From Bacteroidales bacterium (GTDB lineage: Bacteria > Bacteroidota > Bacteroidia > Bacteroidales > VadinHA17), in assembly GCA_011620595.1 (NCBI GenBank), contig WOYX01000037.1, positions 55,440 through 119,439 on the forward strand: 64,000 nucleotides of DNA, written 5' to 3'. A model generated the notes under the pieces. That model was not told where the DNA came from and searched no databases. It worked only from the letters and a program-made list of their open reading frames with translations. A program made the translations under genes and the position numbers. This document shows, piece by piece, positions 29,491 through 39,816 of this stretch (within the stretch, counting starts at the first letter, position 1; the number at the start of each line of letters is the position of its first letter).

Positions 29491-30197
29491 GAAACAGGGT
29501 AAACATAGCAAGGGTCATTGTGACAGCGCTGGGAATATTACTCACTCTCCCTTCACTCTCCGCACAGGAAGAGCGTGAATACATCAGAAAGGGGAACAGG
29601 CTGTACAAAAAGAGTGAGTTTGCAGGCAGTGAAGCTATGTATAGAAGGGCACAGGAGCAGGAGCAGTCAACAGAAGATGCCGGTTTCAACCTGGGGAATG
29701 CCCTTTACAAACAGGGCAGGTACGGCGAGGCTGCCGACGAATTTGTGAGATCAGCGGTTGCAGGTGAGACCGACACGGTCAAACAGGCACAGAGCCTCTA
29801 CAACCTTGGCAACTCGCTGATCAAGGAGCAGAAGTATGATGAGGGTATCAGGGCTTATATCAACTCGCTGAAGCTCGATCCCGGCAACATAGAGGCCAAA
29901 TATAACCTCGCCTGGGCACAGGATCAGCTGCGACAGCAACAGAAAAAGGATCAAAACCAGGATCAGCAGGAAAACAATAAGGAAAACGAAAAGAGCGATG
30001 ATCAGCAGGAGAGTGATGACCAGCAGCAGGAAGAACAGCCCCGGGAGCAGGAAGGGCAGCAGCAGGAGCAGTCAATAAGCAGGGAAGATGCAAAGCGCCT
30101 GCTTGATGCCCTGGCAGCCAACGAGAAGGAGACGCAGGAAAAGGTGCAGCGTGATAAGGCCGCAAAGGCAAGGGTAAAGGTGATTAAAAATTGGTAA
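29487..30197 (+). CDS. batC: TPR protein BatC
   Basis: TPR repeats and Q/E/D-rich C-terminal region; ATGA overlap with batB. Confidence 0.85.
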   Translation: MRNRVNIARVIVTALGILLTLPSLSAQEEREYIRKGNRLYKKSEFAGSEAMYRRAQEQEQSTEDAGFNLGNALYKQGRYGEAADEFVRSAVAGETDTVKQAQSLYNLGNSLIKEQKYDEGIRAYINSLKLDPGNIEAKYNLAWAQDQLRQQQKKDQNQDQQENNKENEKSDDQQESDDQQQEEQPREQEGQQQEQSISREDAKRLLDALAANEKETQEKVQRDKAAKARVKVIKNW

Positions 30198-30208
30198 TTT
30201 TAGCGTCG

Positions 30209-32050
30209 ATGAAAAGATATATCCTGACACTTTTTAATCTTCTGGCAGCACTTACACTCACTGCCCAGGAGGTTAATATAACTGTCGATGCCCCTGAGAG
30301 AGCCGTGACAGGAGAGCGTTTCAGGATAGTCTATACCGTAAACACAACAGGGGGTCAGTTCATTCCTCCTGCCTTTGATCCCTCCTTCAGTGTCTCCGGC
30401 CCGCAGCAGTCGACAAGTCGTAATGTGCAGTGGATCAACGGTGAGATGAGCTCTGTGTCAACAACTACACTGATTTATTATGTTGTTGCCACCAAGCCGG
30501 GAAGATATACTATCCCTGAGGCCAGTTTCCAGAGTAAAAAGGTAACGGTCACCGCTCCTGCGAGGGAGATTGAGATAGTCGCAGGTGGGGCTGCCGCTTC
30601 CCAAAGCCAGGGACAGAGTCAGGGTCAGGGTATAAGCCAGCCCGCAGGTGTGCAGGCAGCAGACGCGGGCACGGATGTCTCCCTGAAGCTCCATGTCAGC
30701 ACCCGGGAAGTATATGTAGGACAGCCTGTCTCGGCGACGCTCAAACTCTATACGCGGGTGAACCTGTCGGGGATCAATGAACTGAAGTACCCCGACTTCA
30801 AGGGTTTCCTTCGGGAAGACCTGGAGACACCAGAGCTGAGAAGCCTCGAGACTGAAGTGATCGACGGGGTACAATACGGAACAGGGGTACTTCAGCGCTT
30901 TCTCCTTTATCCGCAGATCTCAGGCGAGATTCGCATTGAACCGGTGCAGATGACTGCCATGGTGCAGCAGCGCACCAGCATTCGCGATCCCTTCTTTGAC
31001 GACCCCTTCTTTGACGACCACTTCTTTGACAGCTTCTTTTCGGGCGTCTCCACCGTGCCGCGGTCGGTCTCATCACAGCCTGTAACCATCATGGTGAAGC
31101 CGCTACCCGAGCCACGGCCTGCCGACTTTCACGGTGCTGTCGGCTCTTTCACCCTCAGCTCGGATCTGTCGAAATCAGAGGTTGAGGTAAATGATGCTAT
31201 TGATTTTACAATCAGCATCAAAGGTTCAGGTAATATCAACCTCGCGGGAGAGCCTGTGATCCACTTCCCGCAGGGAATTGAAAAGTATGATCCTGAAGTC
31301 ACTGTCAGGAGTTCCGGCACTGCCTCCGGAAGCAAAACCTTTAAATACCTCCTCATCCCGAGGAATAGCGGCACTTTTGAGATACCTCCGGTTTCATATA
31401 CGGTTTTTGACCCGCAGCAGCATAAATATGTCACCCTGAGGAGTGAAGGTTACAGCATCACCGTTACCGGCAGCGATGATCAGGCAGAGGTGGCAGCGCC
31501 AGTCTATATTCCGGGTGAAGATGTTAAATACCTGGGGCAGGATATCCGCTTCATCAGGAGCGGCAACGGCAATCTCACCCTCACCAGACAGCCTCTGGTG
31601 AAGACAACATACTACTGGCTGTGGTTCATCCTGGCGCTCTTTTTGGCATCGGTTGTGCTACTGCTCAGGCGCGAACAGCTTCGCCGGAACGCTGACATCA
31701 CAGCCCTGCGGAATCGCAAGGCTGCCAGAAATGCACACAGGAGACTGGCGAAGGCGAAGGCCCTGCTTGGCTCAGGCATGACAGAACAGGCCAACTCCGA
31801 GCTGGCAAGGGCTCTGTGGGGTTATCTTGCCGATAAACTCTCAATGCCTCAGTCGCAGATCACAAGGGAAAACTGCCACGCAGGATTGAGAGCCAGGAAT
31901 GTGGAGGAAGGGTTGATCACGGAGTTTGACAGCATAATCTCTGTTACGGAGTATTCACAGTATGCTCCCAGGACTGAGGGGGAGAGTCCTGCTGCCCTGC
32001 TTGAGAGGGCCTCCCTGCTAATCAGTAAGCTTGATAATGTGCTGGATTAA
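30209..32050 (+). CDS. batD: BatD (oxygen tolerance family) protein
   Basis: VDAPERAVTGERFRIVYTVN; PFFDDPFFDDHFFDSFF; C-terminal TM and cytoplasmic tail. Confidence 0.88.
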   Translation: MKRYILTLFNLLAALTLTAQEVNITVDAPERAVTGERFRIVYTVNTTGGQFIPPAFDPSFSVSGPQQSTSRNVQWINGEMSSVSTTTLIYYVVATKPGRYTIPEASFQSKKVTVTAPAREIEIVAGGAAASQSQGQSQGQGISQPAGVQAADAGTDVSLKLHVSTREVYVGQPVSATLKLYTRVNLSGINELKYPDFKGFLREDLETPELRSLETEVIDGVQYGTGVLQRFLLYPQISGEIRIEPVQMTAMVQQRTSIRDPFFDDPFFDDHFFDSFFSGVSTVPRSVSSQPVTIMVKPLPEPRPADFHGAVGSFTLSSDLSKSEVEVNDAIDFTISIKGSGNINLAGEPVIHFPQGIEKYDPEVTVRSSGTASGSKTFKYLLIPRNSGTFEIPPVSYTVFDPQQHKYVTLRSEGYSITVTGSDDQAEVAAPVYIPGEDVKYLGQDIRFIRSGNGNLTLTRQPLVKTTYYWLWFILALFLASVVLLLRREQLRRNADITALRNRKAARNAHRRLAKAKALLGSGMTEQANSELARALWGYLADKLSMPQSQITRENCHAGLRARNVEEGLITEFDSIISVTEYSQYAPRTEGESPAALLERASLLISKLDNVLD

Positions 32051-32062
32051 AATTGTTAACAG

Positions 32063-32821
32063 ATGCGAAGAGCAATTGCCATAATTATTATTCTGATCTG
32101 CAGCCTGCCGGGCGTTACAGCACAGTCGGCCGGGGAGAGGTATTCGCAGGCGGGTGAACTTTATAGCTCTGGAGACTACTCGGGTGCAGCTGCCATCTAC
32201 AGGCAGCTTTATGAGGAGGGTTACAGGAGCGAGGACCTTCTCTACAATGCCGGCAATGCATTTTTCAGATCGGGAGACAACGCCTCTGCCATCCTCTTTT
32301 ACGAACGTGCAAAGCTTATGGCTCCGGCTGATGAGGACATAGACTACAATCTGCAGATAGCAAGGAGCAGGGTCACTGACAGGTTTGAGACCGTCCCGCG
32401 CCTCTTCTTTTCCAGGTGGTTTGATTTTCTCTCCCTGCTTACCTCCACAAACAGCTGGGCCATGGCAGCATTAGTGATGTTTGTCGTCTCACTGCTGCTG
32501 GCACTTATATTCCTTACCAAATCAAGGGCCCGCGGCCGCCTCCTTTCTTTCTGGCTTGCACTTACTGCGCTGATACTATCGGCAGTGATGATATCACTCG
32601 CCATGCGCAATAACTCGCTTATAAACAACAACAAACGGGCCGTTATCACTTGCAGTATCGTCACCGGTCGCAGTGCCCCCGGAGAAAACGGCAGCGAGTT
32701 GTTTGTCCTCCATTCAGGAACTACAGTAACCGTTGAACAGGAGCTGGGCAAATTCTACGAGGTAAAGCTCCCCGACGGCAACAAGGGGTGGGTGCGGGGC
32801 GACTGCATGGAAAAGATATAA
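32063..32821 (+). CDS. batE: BatE (TPR + SH3) protein
   Basis: TPR region GELYSSGDYSGAAAIYRQLYEEGY, two TMs, C-terminal SH3-like LHSGTTVTVEQELGKFYEVKLPDGNKGWV. Confidence 0.85.
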   Translation: MRRAIAIIIILICSLPGVTAQSAGERYSQAGELYSSGDYSGAAAIYRQLYEEGYRSEDLLYNAGNAFFRSGDNASAILFYERAKLMAPADEDIDYNLQIARSRVTDRFETVPRLFFSRWFDFLSLLTSTNSWAMAALVMFVVSLLLALIFLTKSRARGRLLSFWLALTALILSAVMISLAMRNNSLINNNKRAVITCSIVTGRSAPGENGSELFVLHSGTTVTVEQELGKFYEVKLPDGNKGWVRGDCMEKI

Positions 32822-32923
32822 CCCGTACAGACAATTTTCGTATCTTTTCTGCCGGTTTCAGAAACCTCCAGAACCTAAGAAAAGAATTCTCCTGGCTGTC
32901 TGAGACTTCATTATATGTGACCG

Positions 32924-35041
32924 ATGAAGGAGTTTATCACTGTCTGCCCGCGTAACTGTTACAGCACCTGTACATTCAGGGTATTCACCAGTGAGGGCAG
33001 GGTGGTCCGGATCCTCCCGTATGAGGGCAATCTTGCGACACCGGAGGGACCGTGCATCAAGGGGTTATCCTATCTCGAACGCGAATACTCGCCCTTACGC
33101 ATCATCAGGCCACTCCAGCGGCAGCCCGACGGCTCATTTGTTCCGATTGGGATGGAGGAGGCCCTGGGTGTCATTGCAGGTAAGCTGCTGGCCGCCAGGG
33201 AGAGGCATGGGCCGCACTCGGTCCTTTTCTATAATGGCAGCGGATACTCAGGCCTGAGCAATGATATTGCCGGCAGCTTCTGGAGGCTCTTCGGCGGTGC
33301 CACCACCACCTACGGCAATCTCTGCTGGCCGGCAGGACTCGAGGCTGTCAGGCTGACACTGGGGGAGGTAAAGCACAATGTCCCGTGGGATATTGCAAAT
33401 GCCCGTCTCATAATACTGTGGGGCAAGAACTCCGCCGAGACCAACGTGCAGGAGATGATTCACATCGACCGCGCCAGGAAAAACGGCGCCAGGGTTGTTG
33501 TTATCGATCCGCGGCGCACCGCCACGGCTGACAAGGCTGACATACTGCTCATGCCGCGGCCCGGCACCGACGCCGCACTGGCACTGGCGATGGCAAAGGT
33601 GATTATCGACAGGGATATGGTCGATAAAGAGTATATCAGTAAGAATGTGACTGGGTTTGACGAGTTTGCAGCGTCACTTAAGATAACACCTATCAATGCA
33701 CAGGAGATTACAGGTATACCCGCCGATACCATTGAAGAGATTGCAGTGATGGCAGCCGGAGCCGGACAACTCACCGTTGTGGCCGGCTACGGTCTGCAGC
33801 GTTATACCAACGGGGGTCAGACTATCCGTGCCATCATTTCAATACCTGTCATCACCGGCATGATAGGTCGCCCCGGCTGCGGGTTCAACTTTGCCAACCT
33901 TCAGAGCTATATTTTTGATGAGGTGAAGGAGCCGCTGAGCTATTATCCTGATAAGGAATCAGATAAACCTTTCCGGCGTGCCATCTCAATGGCAAGGTTC
34001 GGTCCTGACTTTTTTGCACTCCCGGAGCCGGGCATTGAGGTGGCATGGATCGAACGGGGCAATCCTGTCACACAGCTGCCCGGAAGCAGTGAGGTAATTA
34101 CTGCATTGCAGTCGGTGCCCTTCAAGGTTGTCGTTGAGCAGTTTATGACAGACACCGCGGTAATGGCAGATATCATTCTGCCAGCAAAGGGTATCTTTGA
34201 ACAGGCTGATATCGTGGGCTCTTACTGGAACCCTTATGTGCAGTACAAACCTGCGGTTGCTGACCCTCCCGGTGAGGTGATGCCGGAGAGTGAGATCTAC
34301 TGGCGTCTGGCGCAGATGATGCGATCAACAACCGGTGGCGGAGTCGACAACTCTGTTCCGTTGAGTGAAGAGGTGCAAAAGGGTGACGCAGGTCTCCCGG
34401 TCCAGGGGGGAGGCATGGAGCAGAACAGCGCATCCGGTATTCCTGCCCCCGGTGATTACGACACATGGCTCACGGAGCGCATCAGCAGCACGCCGGGATT
34501 TGTTCGTGAGGAGCTCATGCAGCATCCTGTAATCCCTGAACAGAATGAGAATCCGGCATATGCCGACGGACATTTCACGACGCCCTCCGGTAAGATTGAG
34601 CTCTGGTCAGACAGTGCGGTGAAACTGTGGGGCGTCAACCCGCTGCCCAGCTTTGAACCACTTGAAGATTTCAGCGAGTCGCATCTTCCATTCAGGCTCA
34701 TGACACCCAATACTGCCTCTCGCATTCACTCGCAGTTCGGCAATCTTGAGGTTGTTAAAAGTGTGATTGAGGCTCCATCCTGGGAGATCTCCGTTGCCGA
34801 TGCCCGCAGGCTGAAACTGAAGAGTGGTGACACCATCAGGGTCTTCAACTCACGGGGAGAGGTGACGGGCAGAGTGAAGGTTACAGCACGCGTCAGAAGA
34901 GGGAGCATAGTCTTCCCAAATGGCATATGGTGTGCCGAGGGTGGAGGAGTAAACAGGCTCATCCATCCGGCTGAGACTGACATGGGCTATGGGGCAGCCT
35001 TTCATAATACCAGGGTAGACATCGACAAGGTAACGCCATGA
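32924..35041 (+). CDS. Molybdopterin-dependent oxidoreductase catalytic subunit (DMSO reductase family), no Tat signal
   Basis: CPRNCYSTC...C [4Fe-4S] motif at N-terminus; GNLCWPAGLEA; ILWGKNSAETN; GPCIKGLSYLEREYSPLR; C-terminal molydop-binding domain. Confidence 0.9.
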   Translation: MKEFITVCPRNCYSTCTFRVFTSEGRVVRILPYEGNLATPEGPCIKGLSYLEREYSPLRIIRPLQRQPDGSFVPIGMEEALGVIAGKLLAARERHGPHSVLFYNGSGYSGLSNDIAGSFWRLFGGATTTYGNLCWPAGLEAVRLTLGEVKHNVPWDIANARLIILWGKNSAETNVQEMIHIDRARKNGARVVVIDPRRTATADKADILLMPRPGTDAALALAMAKVIIDRDMVDKEYISKNVTGFDEFAASLKITPINAQEITGIPADTIEEIAVMAAGAGQLTVVAGYGLQRYTNGGQTIRAIISIPVITGMIGRPGCGFNFANLQSYIFDEVKEPLSYYPDKESDKPFRRAISMARFGPDFFALPEPGIEVAWIERGNPVTQLPGSSEVITALQSVPFKVVVEQFMTDTAVMADIILPAKGIFEQADIVGSYWNPYVQYKPAVADPPGEVMPESEIYWRLAQMMRSTTGGGVDNSVPLSEEVQKGDAGLPVQGGGMEQNSASGIPAPGDYDTWLTERISSTPGFVREELMQHPVIPEQNENPAYADGHFTTPSGKIELWSDSAVKLWGVNPLPSFEPLEDFSESHLPFRLMTPNTASRIHSQFGNLEVVKSVIEAPSWEISVADARRLKLKSGDTIRVFNSRGEVTGRVKVTARVRRGSIVFPNGIWCAEGGGVNRLIHPAETDMGYGAAFHNTRVDIDKVTP

Positions 35042-36345
35042 GAAGGGGATTTGCATTCGATGCTTCACTGTGTGTCGGCTGCAGGGCCTGCAGCGCCGCC
35101 TGCTTGCTGGAGAACGGACTGCAGGCCGGTACGAGAACCATATTGACCTGGAACGACAGAGCTCTGCCGCTGATGAGGGTCATCAGCCTCTCACTGGCAT
35201 GCAGCCACTGTGAAGAGCCAGCCTGCGCTGAGGGGTGTCCTGCAAAGGCATATACCGTTGAGGGGAGCGGGGTGGTGATACATCATGCAGACAGGTGCAT
35301 GGGTTGCGGTTACTGCACCTGGAGGTGCCCCTATGATGCCCCGAAGATCAATGAGGCCAAAGGTTACATTGAGAAATGCCACCTCTGTTATGAGAGAACG
35401 GAAGAAGGCATCGATCCGGCATGCGTTACAGCCTGCCCGACAGGCGCACTCAGATTTACAGAACAGGAAAAGTTTGAGCCTGTCGGCATCGGGTGGTTCC
35501 CGGAGACAGGTATAGGCCCTTCGCTGATACTTAAAGAGGCTGCAATCTTAAAAGGACCGGTAATCATCCCATCGGGGGAGGCGGATAATACAGAGGAGGA
35601 ACTGCCGCAGGTCGGACTGCCGGAAAGGATACGCAAGGAGTGGAGCCTGATCCTGTTTTCTCTCCTGCTGATATCTGCTTCCGCCATGATGATCATCACC
35701 GGCTTTACGGATACACTTATCCCGGCAATGATACCTTTACTGCTTCTCACGGCAGCAATGGCTGTATCTATGGCCCACCTGGGGGTGCCGGGCAAAGCAT
35801 GGAGGGCAGTAATAAACATCACCTCCTCACCGCTGAGCCAGGAGATAGTGCTGACTGGCCTGCTAACCCTTATCGCACTGCTCAACTGGATCTCTCCGGA
35901 CCTTATCCCACCCGGAGTGGAAGCCATTACAGCACTGCTGACACTTATATCCGTTGATCGCGTCTTCTTTGCTGCCGACAGGAGCCTGACGCTGAAGCTT
36001 CATTCCGGGCAGGCCTTCTTTGCCGGTATATATGCCGTCTCATGGTTCCTGGAGCCGGGAACACTCTTCCTGGTCTTCTCCATGCTGGCAGCAATTTCTG
36101 TCGTCATGAGATACAGGTTTGCCGAAGGACTACCCTTTGTGCGGAATCTCTATTACTTCAGGGCACTGGTGCTGCCAGGCGTCTTTATGCTGCTCTACCC
36201 GGAGAGCCCCGTAGCCGATGGTGCGGCACTTGTACTGTTCCTGGCAGGAGTAGCATCAGACAGGCTGCTTTTCTATTGCGATTTCAATCCCGTCAATATC
36301 AGAAATACAATCAAAGAACACTTTGCTAACGAACGTGAAAGATGA
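35038..36345 (+). CDS. Fused DmsB-like four-cluster ferredoxin and DmsC-like membrane anchor
   Basis: CVGCRACSAAC, CSHCEEPACAEGCP, CMGCGYCTWRCP, CHLCYERTEEGIDPACVTACP followed by ~8 TM region (AHLGVPGKAWRAVINITSSPLSQEIVLTGL); ATGA overlap with catalytic subunit. Confidence 0.9.
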   Translation: MRRGFAFDASLCVGCRACSAACLLENGLQAGTRTILTWNDRALPLMRVISLSLACSHCEEPACAEGCPAKAYTVEGSGVVIHHADRCMGCGYCTWRCPYDAPKINEAKGYIEKCHLCYERTEEGIDPACVTACPTGALRFTEQEKFEPVGIGWFPETGIGPSLILKEAAILKGPVIIPSGEADNTEEELPQVGLPERIRKEWSLILFSLLLISASAMMIITGFTDTLIPAMIPLLLLTAAMAVSMAHLGVPGKAWRAVINITSSPLSQEIVLTGLLTLIALLNWISPDLIPPGVEAITALLTLISVDRVFFAADRSLTLKLHSGQAFFAGIYAVSWFLEPGTLFLVFSMLAAISVVMRYRFAEGLPFVRNLYYFRALVLPGVFMLLYPESPVADGAALVLFLAGVASDRLLFYCDFNPVNIRNTIKEHFANERER

Positions 36346-37511
36346 AAAAGAGAGAGATAAACAGCGTCAGGACTCCGGTTTACCGTGATGCCGGATTTGA
36401 GCTGCCGACAGCCGGTGCCACCTCGGACGCCTTTTTCGCGGAGACAGCACATGAGAGGGAACCCGATCTCTACATCTATTCCCGTTACCGCAATCCTACA
36501 GTGGTAGCGGCTGAGGAGGCCGTCATGGCCGTTGAGGGCTCCCAGTGGGCCCTGCTTGTTCAGTCGGGTATGGCAGCCATTGACATTGCACTCTCAATCT
36601 TCCAGGAGGCGGGAAGTCGGAGTAACTGGCTCTTCTTCTCAGAGATCTACGGCGGCACCCTCTCGTACATCAACAGCATACTGATCAGTCGCCGGGGACA
36701 GGGAGTAAGTTTCTTCAGCCCCACAGGGAACGATTATGACTATGAGATGCTTGAAAGGATTCTGGCTGAGACGAAACCGGACATTGTCTACTTTGAAACC
36801 ATCTCCAATCCCCTTCTGATTGTTGCCGACGGAAGCCGTATCATTTCCATTGCAAAAAAACAGGGTGCCAGGGTCATTGTTGACAACACCTTTGCCACGC
36901 CCCTGTTGTGGAAGCCACTTGATGACGGCGCCGACATGGTGATCCACAGCGCCACGAAGTACCTCTCGGGCCACGGCAATCTCACTGCCGGTGTGATATG
37001 CGGCAACGACAGCAATCTTTTGCACAGTGCAGTAGAGTACCGCAAGTTCATAGGCCATATGCTCTCTCCGGATGATGCCTACCGGTTACAGACCCAGCTT
37101 GCCTCTCTTGATCTGCGCTTCATGCAGCAATGCGGCAATGCCCGGGCCGTGGCAGAGCTGCTCAGCTCATCCGGGCGGGTCGGCACGGTTCTCTATCCCG
37201 GGCTGGGAACTCACCCTACCCATACCGTATGCAGGGAGATTACAGGCGGCAAGGGTTACGGCGCGATGGTCACATTCGACATGGCTGGCGAAAGCCCGGA
37301 GGAGAAGAGGGATAGTCGTGACAGGTTCATAGCCGCTGTCTATCCCGACATCAGACTCATACCCACCCTGGGTGACTCTCACACCATACTTATGCCTGTA
37401 GAGGCTGTCTGGGGGTCTAAATACCCGGAACCCGGAATGATCAGGATGTCAGTCGGTTTTGAGTCACGCGAGGTTATCAGGCAGGTCATTGAGCGCGGTC
37501 TCCGTTCGTGA
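36342..37511 (+). CDS. PLP-dependent Cys/Met metabolism enzyme (methionine gamma-lyase / cystathionine gamma-lyase type)
   Basis: YSRYRNPTVVAAEEAVMAVEG, VDNTFATPLLWKPLDDGADMVIHSATKYLSGHGN; ATGA overlap with DmsBC-like gene. Confidence 0.88.
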   Translation: MKKREINSVRTPVYRDAGFELPTAGATSDAFFAETAHEREPDLYIYSRYRNPTVVAAEEAVMAVEGSQWALLVQSGMAAIDIALSIFQEAGSRSNWLFFSEIYGGTLSYINSILISRRGQGVSFFSPTGNDYDYEMLERILAETKPDIVYFETISNPLLIVADGSRIISIAKKQGARVIVDNTFATPLLWKPLDDGADMVIHSATKYLSGHGNLTAGVICGNDSNLLHSAVEYRKFIGHMLSPDDAYRLQTQLASLDLRFMQQCGNARAVAELLSSSGRVGTVLYPGLGTHPTHTVCREITGGKGYGAMVTFDMAGESPEEKRDSRDRFIAAVYPDIRLIPTLGDSHTILMPVEAVWGSKYPEPGMIRMSVGFESREVIRQVIERGLRS

Positions 37512-38174
37512 TCACCACTGCACCGGCTCAATGCCCCTGGAGGTGAGCCACTGATTGCACCTGCTGAAGTGCGAGCAGCCGAAGAACCCGCGTGAGGCAG
37601 AGAGGGGAGAGGGGTGTACGGTCCTGAGGATCAGATGCTTTGCCGGATCAATTGATGCACCCTTATTCTGTGCATAGTTGCCCCATAACATGAATACCAG
37701 GTTTTCACGGTCACGGTTCAGCGCGCTGATGGCGGCATCAGTGAACCGTTCCCAGCCCCTGTTCTGGTGCGATAGAGCCTGATGTGCCCTTACTGTGAGG
37801 ATAGCATTGAGCAGGAGAACCCCCTGCGCGGCCCACCGTTCCAGGTTTCCTGTCCCTGGAACTTCAACCCCCAGATCACGGTTGAGTTCCTTGAAGATAT
37901 TGACAAGGCTGGGAGGGAACTCGGTGCCGTCGGTGACAGAAAAACAGAGTCCATGCGCCTGACCAATATCGTGATATGGATCCTGACCGATTATAACAAC
38001 TTTCACCTTGTCAAAAGGACAAAGATCGAAGGCATTGAATATCTTTCCGGCAGGCGGGAAGACCTGGCGCGTACGGTACTCCTCCCTCACAAAATCGGTC
38101 AGCGCTGCAAAATAATCGCTGCTGAATTCATCCTTCAGCTTCTCCTTCCAGCCTGCTTCAATCTTTACCTGCAT
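37512..38174 (-). CDS. ung: Uracil-DNA glycosylase
   Basis: VVIIGQDPYHDIGQAHGLCFSV; VLLLNAILTVRAHQALSHQNRGWE; HPSPLSASRGFFGCSHF. Confidence 0.97.
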   Translation of the reverse strand: MQVKIEAGWKEKLKDEFSSDYFAALTDFVREEYRTRQVFPPAGKIFNAFDLCPFDKVKVVIIGQDPYHDIGQAHGLCFSVTDGTEFPPSLVNIFKELNRDLGVEVPGTGNLERWAAQGVLLLNAILTVRAHQALSHQNRGWERFTDAAISALNRDRENLVFMLWGNYAQNKGASIDPAKHLILRTVHPSPLSASRGFFGCSHFSRCNQWLTSRGIEPVQW

Positions 38175-38279
38175 AGTCTTCCGATAAACTTGTCAGAGGT
38201 TAAATATATCCATTTTTCAGAGAACTGCCTTATCTCCTGAACGAAGGATCAAAAAACAATTATATTAGAACCTTAAATT

Positions 38280-39305
38280 ATGATTGCTATGATTGACCTG
38301 AGAAGCGACACCGTAACAAAGCCTTCCCCAGGGATGCTTGAGTTCATGATGAAAGCCAGTGTAGGTGACATGATCTTCGGTGAAGACCCTATGGTGAATG
38401 AACTTGAGGAGATGTCAGCCTCAATGTTCGGCATGGAGGCAGCTCTCTACTGTCCTTCCGGAACGATGACAAATCAGATTGCAATTAAGGCTCATACCCG
38501 TCCCGGTGATGAAGTTATCTGCAGCCGGCTGGCACATATATACCAGTTTGAAGGAGGAGGAGTGGCCTTCAACTCCAGTGCTTCAGTGGCGCTTATTGAC
38601 TCTGAAAACGGCACCTTCACCACTGAAGATGTGGAGCAGTATATCAACAATCCCAACGACTGTCACAAGGCCTATACCCGGCTGGTAGAGGTAGAGAACA
38701 CTGTCAACAGGGGTGCCGGGGCCTGTTGGGACTTTGATGAATTGGCGAGGATCAGGGAGCTGTGTGACAGGTATGGTCTCGGTTATCACCTCGACGGTGC
38801 CAGGCTGTTCAATGCCATGACTGCTGACGGCAGAAAACCGGAGGAGTACGGGGCACTTTTTGATTCGATCTCGATATGCCTCTCCAAGGGACTGGGTGCA
38901 CCGGTAGGTTCCGTGCTGCTGGGAAACAGGGATTTCATCAGGCAGGGGCAACGGATCAGGAAGGTGCTGGGTGGAGCCATGAGGCAGGCCGGATATATTG
39001 CCGCGGCGGGAATCTATGCGCTCCGTAACAACGTGGAGCGTCTTTCAGAAGACCACCGCAACGCTGCAGATATCGCTAAAGCTTTGGAAAAGTGTAGCCT
39101 GGTAGAACATGTCAGTTATGGCGGAACCAATATGATCATCTTTACACTGGTGCCCGGAATGAAAGCCTCGGAGTTCCTGGATAAGATGAAAGATCACGGT
39201 ATTCTGGCACTGAAGACAGGGGAGAGGAGCATAAGGTTCGTTACCCACCTGGACCTGAGTGAGGCGGATATCCGAAAGAGCTGCGAGGTGCTGGCTACCC
39301 TCTGA
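38280..39305 (+). CDS. Low-specificity L-threonine aldolase
   Basis: MIDLRSDTVTKPSPGMLEFMM; GDMIFGEDPMVNELE; HLDGARLFNA; SICLSKGLGAPVGSVLLGN. Confidence 0.94.
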   Translation: MIAMIDLRSDTVTKPSPGMLEFMMKASVGDMIFGEDPMVNELEEMSASMFGMEAALYCPSGTMTNQIAIKAHTRPGDEVICSRLAHIYQFEGGGVAFNSSASVALIDSENGTFTTEDVEQYINNPNDCHKAYTRLVEVENTVNRGAGACWDFDELARIRELCDRYGLGYHLDGARLFNAMTADGRKPEEYGALFDSISICLSKGLGAPVGSVLLGNRDFIRQGQRIRKVLGGAMRQAGYIAAAGIYALRNNVERLSEDHRNAADIAKALEKCSLVEHVSYGGTNMIIFTLVPGMKASEFLDKMKDHGILALKTGERSIRFVTHLDLSEADIRKSCEVLATL

Positions 39306-39332
39306 AGGTGATGCAGAACTGCCGGAGACCTT

Positions 39333-39812
39333 TCATAATACTTTGCGGTAGACAAGTTTATCGTCGCCGGGGCCGTAGAACTCACGCAGCGTGGCCTCAA
39401 GCTCATAACCGTTTTTGAGATAAAAGTGCCTTGTCGGTTCATACAGAGGCCTCCCTGAGGTCTCGATCCAGACAATTTTTCCTTTCATTGAGCTGATTCG
39501 CTCTTCGGCGTTCTTCAGTATAACAGACCCGTAATGCTTCTGTCTCTGTTCCTCCCGGATGGCTATCCAGTAGAGATCCCATGAGTGCACTGACGACGGA
39601 TTGGGCCCAAAGCATGCAAAACCTACAACCTCACCGTTTTCACGAAGGCGCACCCAGTAGTAACCGCTGCTCTCCTGGCCTTTTTCAGTTGTTTCATCAG
39701 CCAGAGAAAGAGCTACTTCTATCTCAAAGTCATAGAAGTATCCGGATGATGAGAGTATCTTTTCAAGAGCTGGCCTGTCGGCGCGGGTTATCTCAAAGGA
39801 AATTTCAGCCAT
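39333..39812 (-). CDS. GNAT family N-acetyltransferase
   Basis: VGFACFGPNPSSVHSWDLYWIAIREEQRQKHYGSVILKNAEERI GNAT core; 4-bp gap from ATP-grasp gene. Confidence 0.9.
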   Translation of the reverse strand: MAEISFEITRADRPALEKILSSSGYFYDFEIEVALSLADETTEKGQESSGYYWVRLRENGEVVGFACFGPNPSSVHSWDLYWIAIREEQRQKHYGSVILKNAEERISSMKGKIVWIETSGRPLYEPTRHFYLKNGYELEATLREFYGPGDDKLVYRKVL

Positions 39813-39816
39813 GGCT

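Noticed and set aside
29930-30080. Repetitive CAGCAG/GATCAG tract
   Set aside because: Encodes the Q/E-rich tail typical of BatC; not a separate repeat element.
30985-31035. Tandem TTCTTTGACGACC repeats
   Set aside because: Coding repeat (DPFFDDPFFDDHFFD) typical of BatD proteins.
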